Counted from the first letter of the stretch, positions 1 to 8,562 are shown. The stretch: DNA of 64,000 nt from Aquiluna borgnonia (GCF_013283855.1 NZ_CP054056.1:496001-560000), one strand, 5' to 3'. The notes: a model not told the origin generated them from the letters alone. Numbers and translations: made by a program.

Positions 1-606
1 TACGTTTTCGTTGAACGCCCACTTGGAGTGTGGGGCTGTCGTAGCCGAGACCTTTAGGGATATGTAGTCGACGTCCTTGCGAGCGAGCAGCTCCGCAGAT
101 TTATTCAGTCTTCGCTTGGCTTCGAGGTCTCCCAGCACCGCTTCGCCCAGGAGGTTGATGTTGAGTTTTGCTCCACTGGCTCGGATTCTTCGAAGCGCAG
201 GTCCCAGCTTCCCCATTGAGGCATCAATCACCAGGTGGCTAACCATTCCTCGCAGCACCTTCCGGGCTATTGGGACAACAATGAAAGGAAACGCGGGGGC
301 TAAGTTGGCACCGATTGCAATGAGTGCCCGCAGCGGTGCCGGAAGAAATTTAGGGGTTAGCGAGCGCAGCTGATAAAGATTCTTTGCGGCGACGCTCTTG
401 TCCTCTGGTCGAATAACGCCGTCCACAAAGCCAACAGCAAACTCGAGACCATTCGGATCCTGCAGCAGGCCTGCTAGGCGCTGGGATGCTTTCGGGGTGG
501 GCAGCTTTGCGGCCTCGGAGACCCAGGTGCGCGCCAGATCCACGCTGCTTTGAACCAATTCGGCTTTGTGGTCAATCGAAGGAATGGAAACAGAACTAAG
601 AGACAA
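1..606 (-). CDS. putA: Bifunctional proline dehydrogenase / glutamate-semialdehyde dehydrogenase, N-terminal part
   Basis: Reading the minus strand from 606 off the window edge gives about 202 residues that I recognise as the N-terminus of an actinobacterial PutA, which oxidises proline to glutamate. The protein runs through a helical N-terminal region (DLARTWVSEAAKLP...) to the first strands of the proline dehydrogenase barrel (YISLKVSATTAPHSKW). The chosen start is TTG at 606 because AAGGGG lies 5 nt upstream (612-617). An ATG at 620 is in another frame. The catalytic parts lie outside the window, so bifunctionality is inferred from the family. The gene follows the kinase gene on the same strand with a 199-bp gap and is probably transcribed separately. 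Confidence 0.82.
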   Translation of the reverse strand, partial: MSLSSVSIPSIDHKAELVQSSVDLARTWVSEAAKLPTPKASQRLAGLLQDPNGLEFAVGFVDGVIRPEDKSVAAKNLYQLRSLTPKFLPAPLRALIAIGANLAPAFPFIVVPIARKVLRGMVSHLVIDASMGKLGPALRRIRASGAKLNINLLGEAVLGDLEAKRRLNKSAELLARKDVDYISLKVSATTAPHSKWAFNENV

Positions 607-805
607 AACTTCCCCTTCATTTCGGCGACTCCGCCAGGCTGATTCCTTCAATCCTAGGCAATATCCTGGACTCTGCCTCGGGGCCGAAAGCCCGTTTCTA
701 GAAGAATCTTTGGCTTGGCCACCAGATCGGTTTCAGCCGCGCTAAATTTATGCTGGTCGCGAGCTGAGACGAGACAGCTCTGAACTCACAGTTAGGGGCC
801 TTGGC

Positions 806-2557
806 CTAATCTGGCTGGGTTTTCAATTCAGAAATTTTCAAGTTTGCCCTGATCTCGACCCCGTTGCCTTTGGCGTTTTCAATCGTGTATCTGTTTTCGG
901 TTACGGCTGCAAGCAGCATGGTTCCGAGCCCGACTCTGGAACTCCTGAGACCCACCCCATCATCTGAGATTCTCAGGGTCAATACGTCTTCTCTGGTATC
1001 GATTTTGATTTGCATTTGAGTTGCCGACCCATGCCTTACTGAGTTTGTGATCGCCTCACTAACAAGATCTGAGACGCCTTTGATTCGATCAAGGGAAATG
1101 CGCTCTGCCTCCGGTGAAATTTCCAATTCGATGTCGAGAAACCCCTCCCAGTCGGCAACTAGTTTTTTTATTGCCGTTCCAAGTTGGGCCACCGAATCGG
1201 CTTTTCTGTCAGTAAAACTGGAGAGCAGGGTCCTTAGTTTTTCAGACTCCTTCCTGACGTCAAAGTTGATTTCACTTGAGCGCTGTGAGGAAAGTATGGA
1301 GTTCAAAAGTTTGTTTTGGATTTCGCTGTGCAGCAGCTGAGCAAATTCTCGACTCCTCAGGCGCAGGATGAATTTCTCAACATCGGTGGCAACAGACTTA
1401 GCCTCCGAAGGAGAGAGTTTGAGTTCTCGAAGCTGTTTTCGTTTTTCACCGAATGTGTGGATTAGGTTCAGGATAAAGCCGCTTTGCAGAAGGTGAATCA
1501 AAAAAATTATCACTTCGATGGATACGCTGGAACCCGGAATCGGCCCCAGAGCAGTGTTGGTGATGCTCACACCGAAAAGCACCGCAATTGTAATTGATGA
1601 AAAAAACCCTAGTCGTGAGGCCACATTTAGAGTTTTTTCCAAAAGTCGACTCAGAACCAACGTTCCCGTTATAACCACTGAAAATAGGAGCACCCTGGTG
1701 AAGGCCTCGGTTGTGCCAAGCATGGCCGCGTGTCCTCCGTAGGTTCCTACGAAGAGCCACGCACCAAGAAGCAGTGGGCGTTGAATTGTGGAGCCGGTGG
1801 CCTGGGAGAGAAGCTCACGCCAAGAAAGAGTCGGAACTGTGTTGTCCTGTTCCCGCCAAATTTTGTGACTCAGCGGCCGAATCTCATCGCGAATTATGAC
1901 GTCTAGCTCTTCTCTAAATAGTTTTTCTGCGTCCTTAGGGGAGGCCTCCGCCATTGCCTCGACTTCTCGCAACCTGTTTGAGGTTTTTGCGATGATTAGG
2001 CTCAGTTCGCTCGCTAGCTTGCTTTCGACGAGATTTTCTGTGCTCATTTGCTCTAGGGCTCTTTTGGCAACCAGAAGTTCCCGTTGCCGCAAAAATTGGG
2101 AAGCCTGGTAGGTCATTACGGCGACCATGGGTATGAGAAAAAGCCCCAGCAGTCCTGTGCTTAGCCATCGCGAGCCGACGGCAACCCACAGGTCTTTTTC
2201 AACATCCAGAACGAAACAAAAAATCGCCGTGGTCAACCCCTTAAGAGCCCCCAGCAAAAAGGACAGCGGCAGGACAATCCACATGGGCCAAATTGCCTCC
2301 TGATGGCGATTTCTAAATCCTTGGTTGATCGCAAAAACCGCAATGAAGCAAACGGCGATCGAGGCCAAATTTGCGAAAATTAGCTCCGGCCATTTGTCCC
2401 TAATAGTCTGAAATCCAGTTACCGAGTCGTCCTGCCTGAATGCGATTGAAAGAACCGAAGTCAATATGACGAATGGGACTGCCGGGAGAAGTGAGATTGG
2501 TTTGAGAAGGTCAGGACCGCCAATCTGATTCGCGAGCGCTGTGAAGTTGAATCGCAC
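806..2557 (-). CDS. Membrane sensor histidine kinase with two membrane blocks
   Basis: The 583-residue protein has about four hydrophobic segments in residues 20-151, a coiled-coil stretch around 153-200, and a second block of four hydrophobic segments around 258-365. A cytoplasmic kinase core follows. The likely phosphoacceptor is His410 in LLHSEIQNKLLN, a HisKA_3-like pattern. The ATPase domain shows an N box (EAITNSVRHG), a G1 box (SDDGVGL) and a G2 box (GLGTML). The gene ends one base before the response regulator stop region, so the two form one operon with the regulator first. Two separate membrane blocks around a coiled coil are unusual, and the input signal is unknown. The stimulus may concern the envelope, because exported-protein genes lie divergently next door. 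Confidence 0.85.
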   Translation of the reverse strand: MRFNFTALANQIGGPDLLKPISLLPAVPFVILTSVLSIAFRQDDSVTGFQTIRDKWPELIFANLASIAVCFIAVFAINQGFRNRHQEAIWPMWIVLPLSFLLGALKGLTTAIFCFVLDVEKDLWVAVGSRWLSTGLLGLFLIPMVAVMTYQASQFLRQRELLVAKRALEQMSTENLVESKLASELSLIIAKTSNRLREVEAMAEASPKDAEKLFREELDVIIRDEIRPLSHKIWREQDNTVPTLSWRELLSQATGSTIQRPLLLGAWLFVGTYGGHAAMLGTTEAFTRVLLFSVVITGTLVLSRLLEKTLNVASRLGFFSSITIAVLFGVSITNTALGPIPGSSVSIEVIIFLIHLLQSGFILNLIHTFGEKRKQLRELKLSPSEAKSVATDVEKFILRLRSREFAQLLHSEIQNKLLNSILSSQRSSEINFDVRKESEKLRTLLSSFTDRKADSVAQLGTAIKKLVADWEGFLDIELEISPEAERISLDRIKGVSDLVSEAITNSVRHGSATQMQIKIDTREDVLTLRISDDGVGLRSSRVGLGTMLLAAVTENRYTIENAKGNGVEIRANLKISELKTQPD

Positions 2558-3202
2558 CTAGCCCTCCTTGGCCAACGATTCAAAATACGCTTTCACTATT
2601 TGAACTCTCAGGTTCGTTGACGGCGCTCTGGCTATACCCATGGTTCTGGCAAGCCGCGAAATCGATAGCTCGACGCTTTTTTCAGTAACGAAGCGCTTAC
2701 GTGCAATTTCAGAATTTGATAAACCTTCGGCAAGCAAGCGCAGAGTTTCGAGTTGCGAGTCAGTGAGGCGCCCAAGCGCATTTAGCCCCTTGGCCTTGAC
2801 TTCTGCTTTTGCTTTGGATTCCGCACTGAGTCTTGATTTTCTGACCGCATCAGCCAGCGATCGGGAGTCAGAGATTGTTCGTTTATGGAGGTAAATTGTG
2901 CCAGCCGGCGCTGCTGGGAGGTTAGCTCTGAGGATTCGAGGGTCTTCATAGCTACTTAGAATTACGATCCCGACATTGGAGTCGAGTCTCCTGAGTGCTC
3001 CCGCAAGATCCAGTCCAGTGGGTCCGTGACCCAGGTGGAGGTCGATGACGCACGCCCACGGAGTTTTCTTCTTGCAGTGCCCTAGCGCTTGAGTCGCGGC
3101 AGGAAATGACCCAACTACGGAGAATCCATGTCCCCCCAGGGAGTCGGCGACCATAACGCGAGTGAAGTCGTCATCCTCAACCACGACGATTTCCTCAAAC
3201 AT
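2558..3202 (-). CDS. LuxR/NarL-family response regulator
   Basis: An N-terminal receiver domain carries the acidic pocket (VVVEDDDF), the phosphoacceptor Asp in CVIDLHLG, a Ser switch (ILSSYED) and the conserved Lys (YLHKRT). A C-terminal helix-turn-helix follows (LTDSQLETLRLLAEGLSNSE). I place the start at the ATG at 3202 (MFEEIVVVEDD), which puts the first beta strand at the usual distance. An in-frame ATG at 3229 would add nine residues but has no Shine-Dalgarno sequence and sits directly behind a possible -10 box (TAGCTA, 3232-3237). It abuts the kinase gene and is its obvious partner. Likely targets are its own operon and the divergent exported-protein genes, which is inference. Confidence 0.88.
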   Translation of the reverse strand: MFEEIVVVEDDDFTRVMVADSLGGHGFSVVGSFPAATQALGHCKKKTPWACVIDLHLGHGPTGLDLAGALRRLDSNVGIVILSSYEDPRILRANLPAAPAGTIYLHKRTISDSRSLADAVRKSRLSAESKAKAEVKAKGLNALGRLTDSQLETLRLLAEGLSNSEIARKRFVTEKSVELSISRLARTMGIARAPSTNLRVQIVKAYFESLAKEG

Positions 3203-3260
3203 GAAGCCAGTCTCATGCAAGATCAACATTTTAGCTAGTTGAGGGCTACCCCTAAGAAAT

Positions 3261-3282
3261 CTTGATGGGTTAGCCCATCAAG
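3261..3282. promoter_or_regulatory. Palindrome between the two-component operon and the exported-protein operon
   Basis: A perfect 9-bp inverted repeat, CTTGATGGG and CCCATCAAG, flanks TTAG in the 139-bp divergent space. It lies about 25-45 bp upstream of a candidate -10 box for the regulator (TAGCTA, 3232-3237) and about 55-75 bp upstream of one for the exported-protein operon (TAGGTT, 3336-3341). It could be an operator for the response regulator or an RNA hairpin, and the sequence does not decide between them. Confidence 0.5.
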
Positions 3283-3341
3283 GGAGATTTCAGTCTTTCA
3301 ATTGGGTTTGATTCGGGCGACTGCGATGAGACATTTAGGTT

Positions 3342-4403
3342 ATGAACGCAACAAAGCTAATGACTCGCACCGTCGCAATTTCGCTAATTTTCTCCGCTAC
3401 GGCTGCGCCTTCTGTCGCCGAGCCCATCTCCGGAGGGCCCGAGCCGTCGGTCAGCCTCAGCGTGACAGCAACAGTTGATGGAGACGGTGAACTTTGCACG
3501 GGTTACGGCTTCATCGAGCTGAGTGCAGCCACCCTGAACGCGCAGTTGGAGAGGGTCATTCCCGGGATTGAGCCCAGCCCCTGGGAGCTTTTGGCAGGCT
3601 CCAGCGATCCTGAGGTAATTGCGGACTATCAGGATTACGCCCTTACCGAGAATGAAGAGCGTCCAGTGTTCTACCTTCTTCCAGATGATCCAGGTTCACT
3701 CGCAGTCTTGGACGAGGCCCGGAATAGGAACGACCTAAACCTTCCAATAGATGACTTTGACAACGCTGACACTAATGGTGACGGATTACTGAATTCACTC
3801 GATGTTTCGGAATTGAGACTCACGAGACAGGTCTTTTCCACGGCGGAATTTGACGTCACATTTGATGCGAACAACTGTCCATCGAGTGAGGAATACGGTC
3901 TAGTTTCAGCAAGTCGAGATGCTGTGGAGGTCCTAGATTCTGGGACCACAGAGGAGGGACTTTGGACTTCAATCGAACAAACGGATGACTCTCTGGGTGC
4001 AGTGGTTGCTGGGACCGCAACCCAAAGCTATGTTGCGAAATCCTATCTTTTGACCACCGCCAGTTTCATCGACGAGGATGTAACTCCATTCCTGCTCTAT
4101 GGCCCGGACCCGTATTACCTATTTGCGACTGGTTTGGGAGATCTCTTGTTCCCCTCGGGTCCCAGGCGCGTAGCTCCGGAGGCTGGAGATTACTCGGAGT
4201 CTGATCTGAGTCAGAATCTTTTTAATTCGATGTTGAAAACAGGTACGCAGGGCACTGTTGGAATGACTGCCATCATCGCAACCGCTGGAGAAATTGGCGA
4301 GGATGATGTCTTGAGGACTTCCTATGACTTCGAACTCAGCAAACTTGGAGAGGGAAATGACCTCCAAGACCTGATGGGTTATCTATTTTTCGATGGTCTG
4401 TGA
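3342..4403 (+). CDS. Exported protein with a single EF-hand-like loop, paralogue A
   Basis: I do not recognise the family. The 353-residue protein begins with a Sec-type signal peptide (MNATKLMTRTVAISLIFSA, cleavage near APSVA). The mature part is acidic. It carries one calcium-loop-like motif, DADTNGDGLLNSLD, of the kind seen in EF-hands and dockerins. Two cysteines, in GELCTGYG and DANNCPSS, are conserved in the next gene and may form a disulfide. There is no C-terminal anchor. The ATG at 3360 is an alternative start, and neither start has a strong ribosome site. The next gene starts 12 bp downstream and aligns along the whole length, indicating tandem duplication. Function is unknown. Surface or periplasmic calcium-dependent binding is only a suggestion. 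Confidence 0.72.
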   Translation: MNATKLMTRTVAISLIFSATAAPSVAEPISGGPEPSVSLSVTATVDGDGELCTGYGFIELSAATLNAQLERVIPGIEPSPWELLAGSSDPEVIADYQDYALTENEERPVFYLLPDDPGSLAVLDEARNRNDLNLPIDDFDNADTNGDGLLNSLDVSELRLTRQVFSTAEFDVTFDANNCPSSEEYGLVSASRDAVEVLDSGTTEEGLWTSIEQTDDSLGAVVAGTATQSYVAKSYLLTTASFIDEDVTPFLLYGPDPYYLFATGLGDLLFPSGPRRVAPEAGDYSESDLSQNLFNSMLKTGTQGTVGMTAIIATAGEIGEDDVLRTSYDFELSKLGEGNDLQDLMGYLFFDGL

Positions 4404-4415
4404 TCATCCCCGTTC

Positions 4416-5477
4416 ATGGTCGGTCTAAATCTGAGGCGTAAAAAACTTCTCTCGGCAACGATTGCTTTATTCACTTCCATGTCAGCGGGAGCTGCGGCTT
4501 ATCCAGGCGACGTATCCCTTTCACCGGAGGTTGGTTCAAGCGCTGGTCTGCAGGTCACAGCGACAATCGATGGAGATGAGCGGGACTGTGTTGGCATCTC
4601 AACCATAATGATTTCCGAGACCTCCCTGACCGCCCAGGAGGTCTCGCGCCAAATTCCGCTTGATAATCCCTCTCCCTGGATAACCCTGGGGTATCTCGCT
4701 GGCATGGAACCGGTTAACCTTCGGGATTTTTTTATTACTAACTACGAAGGTGTCGAGCCGAGGGCAATCCGACCGTTTACCGAACTCAACGGTGAGCTTT
4801 TCGTCACCCCGGAGTATGAGGACATCTGGGCCAATCCAAATTATCCAACAGGCATTGATCCCTACAACCTGCTGTCCCACTTTGATCGAGCCGATACCGA
4901 TGATGATGGCAAACTCACAGCCTCGGATGTATCCCCGCTTGAAATACTCCGCAGGACCTACACCACCTCTAGCACCGACTTAATTTATGACGCATCGAGT
5001 TGCGAAGGTAGCGACCAGCTTGCTCTATTGGAGGCTTCTAGATTGCCGCTTGAGGCAATCCCTTCGGAAGAGATTGGAAGTGAATCCGCGACATGGGTAA
5101 ACGTGGAAGAGGATGATGAGCTTGATGTGGCTCTATTTCCAGGGCAGATAGCCGGTTATTCCTTCCTAGCCACGTCTATAGGGCCCTTTGGAGAGCAACA
5201 GTTGCCTCTTTGTAACGAATTCGGGCCGGAGTGCGCACCACAGTGGGCCGTAGATCTTCTGTATCGAGACGCGAAACTTGTTAGAGGGTCGAGTCCGGAG
5301 GAATACCCTTACTTCGAGTGGATATCCCTTGATGAATCGGGAGTGGTCCCAGTGCAAGTGTCCTTTGAACTTTTTGGCTCTGGGGTGGATTTCGAACTAC
5401 GCACCATGTACTGGTTTCAATTGAGCCTTATGCCCGAGGGTATGGATCTAATGGCCGTTCTGAACTATTTGGAATAG
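4416..5477 (+). CDS. Exported protein with a single EF-hand-like loop, paralogue B
   Basis: This second 353-residue exported protein is paralogous to its upstream neighbour. Shared blocks include VTATIDGD with a following Cys, the calcium-like loop ADTDDDGKLTASDV, the DASSCEGS cysteine region, and a C-terminal leucine-rich piece (QLSLMPEGMDLM against ELSKLGEGNDLQ). A signal peptide is visible (KKLLSATIALFTSMSAGAAAYPG). It has an extra cysteine pair (LCNEFGPEC) that paralogue A lacks. The start is the ATG at 4416, just after the previous stop. The product is probably exported and co-expressed with paralogue A and the anchored protein that follows. No enzymatic motif was seen and the function is unknown. 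Confidence 0.72.
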   Translation: MVGLNLRRKKLLSATIALFTSMSAGAAAYPGDVSLSPEVGSSAGLQVTATIDGDERDCVGISTIMISETSLTAQEVSRQIPLDNPSPWITLGYLAGMEPVNLRDFFITNYEGVEPRAIRPFTELNGELFVTPEYEDIWANPNYPTGIDPYNLLSHFDRADTDDDGKLTASDVSPLEILRRTYTTSSTDLIYDASSCEGSDQLALLEASRLPLEAIPSEEIGSESATWVNVEEDDELDVALFPGQIAGYSFLATSIGPFGEQQLPLCNEFGPECAPQWAVDLLYRDAKLVRGSSPEEYPYFEWISLDESGVVPVQVSFELFGSGVDFELRTMYWFQLSLMPEGMDLMAVLNYLE

Positions 5478-5487
5478 GACGGATCAA

Positions 5488-6528
5488 TTGAGATTCTTGG
5501 TCAATCTGATTATCGTCGGGACAGTGATTATTGGGAGTTCAGTTGCAACTCCATCCCTTGCGGAAGAGACTGCAGAATCCTCGACCGTAGCCAGGCTTGC
5601 CGTAGAGAATCTTCCAGCAGAGTTCATCCTAGGTGACCCGTCCAACCCTGAAAACCTGCTAGAGGTCAAGGTTGTTTTGGAATCGAAAGTGGCCGGCGAG
5701 CTTCGTGTGGAGTTTGTGGACTTCATCGATCGAAACCCCCTGAACACTCTGCCTGGGGGTCTGCTTCCTTTTTCGCTGGCTAACGCACTCACCATAGAAC
5801 CCTTCGAGACTAGACATGACCCCGATTCCAAGTCCAATGTCCGAACTATCCGCGTACTAGCCAAAGACCCCAATGAAGTAGATCCCAGGATTTACTTCGG
5901 AGGATTGCGAGTGAGTTTTATTCCTGACCCTTCTAAAGCGACCATAAAGTCCAATAAGGCATCGCTCGTCAACCCGCTCACTGCCGTGCCCTTTGGAGTG
6001 ATGGATTACCTAGAGGATGAACAGGCGCTCCCAGTTCAAATCACCAAACATGAGATCCAGCCCTTGGTGCGGTCGAGCTTTATCGACGAGGTAATTCCTG
6101 ACATTCCAGGCATAGTGAACTTTGGGCCCGTTCGTTCTGTGCTCACCCTCGCAAGCTTTGGCACTGTCCCAGTCTTTTCCTCCGTCGACTGGGAATTCCA
6201 GCACGCGGGGGAAACATTGGCGAGGTCTGAAGTTGCCAAGCGAATGTTTCTGCCAAGCCGCTCAAGTGAAGTTGAAGCTCTGTCAGTGCTGAGAAACCCA
6301 GTGTCTGGCACAGATTTAAACCTTCTACCCGCGTTTGGTTTTGTGGACATTCATGCTTCGGTGGCGTCAAGTCTGGGAGGCAGTGAGTTCCCGCTTGAAA
6401 AATCCTCCTCAAGAATGCTCATAATTCAATGGAAGGAACCCGCCGCCTTTTTTGCCGGCATTCTGTTTTTGATGTTTTTATTGCTCAAAGTTCGTTCAAG
6501 ATTCAAGCGAGAGAAGCCAGCTGCCTAG
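5488..6528 (+). CDS. Exported protein with C-terminal membrane anchor
   Basis: The start is TTG at 5488, 10 bp after the preceding stop. The 346-residue product has an N-terminal signal peptide (FLVNLIIVGTVIIGSSVATPSLA), an extracytoplasmic beta-rich region without cysteines, and a C-terminal transmembrane helix (AAFFAGILFLMFLLL) followed by a basic tail (KVRSRFKREKPAA). The layout of signal peptide, Ig-like region, one helix and a short basic tail resembles DUF916/WxL-associated wall proteins of Gram-positives. I cannot confirm that relationship by eye. As third gene of the operon it may tether the two soluble paralogues at the membrane, which is inference. Confidence 0.7.
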   Translation: MRFLVNLIIVGTVIIGSSVATPSLAEETAESSTVARLAVENLPAEFILGDPSNPENLLEVKVVLESKVAGELRVEFVDFIDRNPLNTLPGGLLPFSLANALTIEPFETRHDPDSKSNVRTIRVLAKDPNEVDPRIYFGGLRVSFIPDPSKATIKSNKASLVNPLTAVPFGVMDYLEDEQALPVQITKHEIQPLVRSSFIDEVIPDIPGIVNFGPVRSVLTLASFGTVPVFSSVDWEFQHAGETLARSEVAKRMFLPSRSSEVEALSVLRNPVSGTDLNLLPAFGFVDIHASVASSLGGSEFPLEKSSSRMLIIQWKEPAAFFAGILFLMFLLLKVRSRFKREKPAA

Positions 6529-6552
6529 CGGTATTCTGTACAGGTCCGAATT

Positions 6553-6625
6553 GCCCTCGTAGCTCAGTGGATAGAGCAAGAGCCTTCTAATCTCTTGGTC
6601 GCAGGTTCGATTCCTGCCGAGGGCG
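6553..6625 (+). tRNA. tRNA-Arg (anticodon TCT)
   Basis: A 73-nt cloverleaf has a seven-pair acceptor stem (GCCCTCG with CGAGGGC) and discriminator G. The D arm is TAGCTCAGTGGATAGAGCA, and the T arm GCAGGTTCGATTCCTGC is perfectly paired. The anticodon loop CTTCTAA gives TCT. The innermost anticodon-stem pair would be C-T, a mismatch at 31-39. CCA is not encoded. It lies 24 bp after the exported-protein operon and 22 bp before the small SnoaL-like gene, so it may share transcripts with them. Confidence 0.95.
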
Positions 6626-6647
6626 CAAGTAAATCGATGGGGATTTT

Positions 6648-6989
6648 ATGAATGCTCAGGACCTAATAGCTCGAACCAACGAGTTCCTTACCGCTTATCA
6701 AAACAAGGACCTTGCGGCCATATCCGAGATGGTTAGCGAGGACGTTTTGCTGCGCGACTGGAACCTTGAGGTGAGAGGAAAGGGCGCTTTGCTCTTCGAG
6801 TTCGACAAAAATTTCAGATCCTCGAACACAATCAAGATTGAAGTCAAAAACCACTACCTTTCCGACCTGGCCGTGATGGCCGAGCTTCAGATAGTGGTTG
6901 ATGAACAGATCGTTTTGGCTGTGGTGGACAGACTAAGTTTTGACAGGTCCGGCCTTGTCAGCGAAATTGTCTCTTACAAAGGCCTCTAG
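6648..6989 (+). CDS. Small SnoaL/NTF2-like fold protein
   Basis: The 113-residue protein has the typical length and pattern of the SnoaL-like/NTF2 superfamily. An amphipathic N-terminal helix (LIARTNEFLTAYQNKDLAAI) is followed by SEDVLLRDWNLEVRGKGAL and then alternating strands. These are cone-shaped alpha+beta proteins that act as small isomerases, hydrolases or binding modules, so no reaction can be assigned. It follows tRNA-Arg on the same strand. Its stop abuts the stop of the convergent helicase gene with no base between. Confidence 0.7.
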   Translation: MNAQDLIARTNEFLTAYQNKDLAAISEMVSEDVLLRDWNLEVRGKGALLFEFDKNFRSSNTIKIEVKNHYLSDLAVMAELQIVVDEQIVLAVVDRLSFDRSGLVSEIVSYKGL

Positions 6990-8348
6990 CTAACGAGAGC
7001 GTTGCCGATTGCGGTTTTGGTTCGCTGGCTTGCCAGAACTTCCAGAACCACTTTGAGTTGGTCGACCTGATTTAGCTGGCTGATTCCCTCCCTGCTTCAA
7101 TGCGCGCTTTCGCTGAGCATTGCGCCCGGTTGAGGTTCCACCACCCTGGGGTTTTGGAGTTTCTACGACAGGTTTGACGTATGGGGCAACTTCGCCAATG
7201 AGCGCGACAACCTCTTCGGATTTTGCTGTAACCCGAGTTGGGGTCAGGTTGATTTTCGCCATTCGCAGCAGGTCGGCAACATCCTTGCGCTGCTCGGGGA
7301 GTGTGATTGTGACAACATCACCTTCGGCGCCCGCTCTGGCGGTCCTGCCGGAGCGGTGAAGGTAAGCCTTGTGCTCGGCCGGTGGGTCAACATGAACGAC
7401 CAGGTCAACCGAATCAACGTGGACACCTCTGGCTGCAACATCGGTTGCCACCAGCACCCTCACCTTTCCCTCGCTAAATGCCGCAAGGTTGCGATCTCTA
7501 GCTGGCTGCGAGAGGTTTCCGTGCAGATCGACCGCTGGGATTCCCGCCTGAGTGAGGGTCTTGGTGAGTTTCTTGGCGTGGTGCTTGGTTCTCATGAACA
7601 AAATGCGCCTTCCAGTCCCGGAAGCCAGGGCGTGAATCAACTGCTTCTTGGACTCGGCATCAGCCGCCTCAAAAACGTGGTGGGTCATTTGGGCAACCGG
7701 CGAATTTGCCTCATCTACTGAGTGCATCACCTGGTTAGAAAGGAACTTATCCACGAGCTTGTTGACGCCGTTATCCAAAGTGGCTGAGAACAGTAGACGC
7801 TGGCCATCTTTTGGGGTCGCGTTCAGGATTCTGGTGACCCCCGGAAGGAATCCCAGGTCTGCCATGTGATCGGCCTCATCCAGCACGGTAATTTCAATGG
7901 CGTCCAGCTTCAAAAAGCCCTGCGACATGAGGTCTTCAACTCGGCCTGGCGTTGCCACGATGATTTCGACGCCAGCCTTGAGAGCTTGAACCTGACGGTG
8001 TTGGGACACCCCACCGAAAATGGTGGTGACCCTTAGGTTCATCGTCTCGGCAATCGGCTGCAGGGTTTGAGTGATCTGGGTGGCAAGCTCTCTGGTTGGC
8101 GCCAATACCAAGCCCCTTGGTTTGCGCTCTGAATTCGATCGCTTATTTGCAAGCCTTGCGACCATCGGGATGCTGAAGGCGAGAGTCTTGCCGGATCCGG
8201 TTTTACCGCGGCCAAGAACGTCTCTACCGGCGAGAGTGTCGGGGAGGGTGTCAACTTGAATGGGGAAGGGGGAGTCGATTCCCTGGTCGCTTAGCACCTT
8301 GGCAATCGCCTCGGGCACGCCAAGCTCTAGAAATGATTTTTGAGACAT
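6990..8348 (-). CDS. DEAD-box ATP-dependent RNA helicase
   Basis: All core motifs are present in the 452-residue protein: the Q motif region (SPFPIQVDTLPD), Walker A (GKTGSGKTLAF), PTRELATQ, the DEAD box (VLDEADHM), SAT, and the C-terminal arginine finger motif HRSGRTARAG. After the two RecA domains comes a basic, low-complexity Gly/Ser/Arg/Asn tail from about residue 395, typical of RNA-binding extensions in cold-adaptation or ribosome-assembly helicases. The gene has a long 214-bp upstream space carrying a hairpin, consistent with a structured leader. Which helicase (RhlE, CsdA or other) cannot be decided by eye. Confidence 0.93.
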   Translation of the reverse strand: MSQKSFLELGVPEAIAKVLSDQGIDSPFPIQVDTLPDTLAGRDVLGRGKTGSGKTLAFSIPMVARLANKRSNSERKPRGLVLAPTRELATQITQTLQPIAETMNLRVTTIFGGVSQHRQVQALKAGVEIIVATPGRVEDLMSQGFLKLDAIEITVLDEADHMADLGFLPGVTRILNATPKDGQRLLFSATLDNGVNKLVDKFLSNQVMHSVDEANSPVAQMTHHVFEAADAESKKQLIHALASGTGRRILFMRTKHHAKKLTKTLTQAGIPAVDLHGNLSQPARDRNLAAFSEGKVRVLVATDVAARGVHVDSVDLVVHVDPPAEHKAYLHRSGRTARAGAEGDVVTITLPEQRKDVADLLRMAKINLTPTRVTAKSEEVVALIGEVAPYVKPVVETPKPQGGGTSTGRNAQRKRALKQGGNQPAKSGRPTQSGSGSSGKPANQNRNRQRSR

Positions 8349-8491
8349 AAGTTTGTTTTGCTTTCGTTCGATGCTCTGGCACCGATTTGTTATCGAGGTA
8401 TTTAGCTCGAGATGGCGAAGGCATCAGGCGATGCATTCGTTCGCCGAAGGAAAAGTTTGTCCACTTGAGAGTGAAGAAGCGTTCTACGACG

Positions 8492-8516
8492 CAACGGGCC
8501 AGTTTTCAACCCGTTG
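8492..8516. other. Hairpin in the 214-bp space between the LysE-type gene and the helicase
   Basis: CAACGGG (8492-8498) and CCCGTTG (8510-8516) form a 7-bp stem with an 11-nt loop, about 145 bp upstream of the helicase start and 47 bp beyond the stop of the LysE-type gene. On the minus strand it is not followed by a T run. It may be a U-less terminator for the LysE-type gene or part of a structured helicase leader. Nothing else recognisable was seen in 8349-8562. Confidence 0.35.
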
Positions 8517-8562
8517 GTCGAAGCCTAGCCCATCTCCAGAGTTGAGGCCAGAATTTAGTCAC

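Noticed and set aside
791-811. Hairpin at the end of the kinase gene considered as terminator
   Set aside because: TTAGG/CCTAA arms need a two-base bulge and there is no T run on the transcribed strand.
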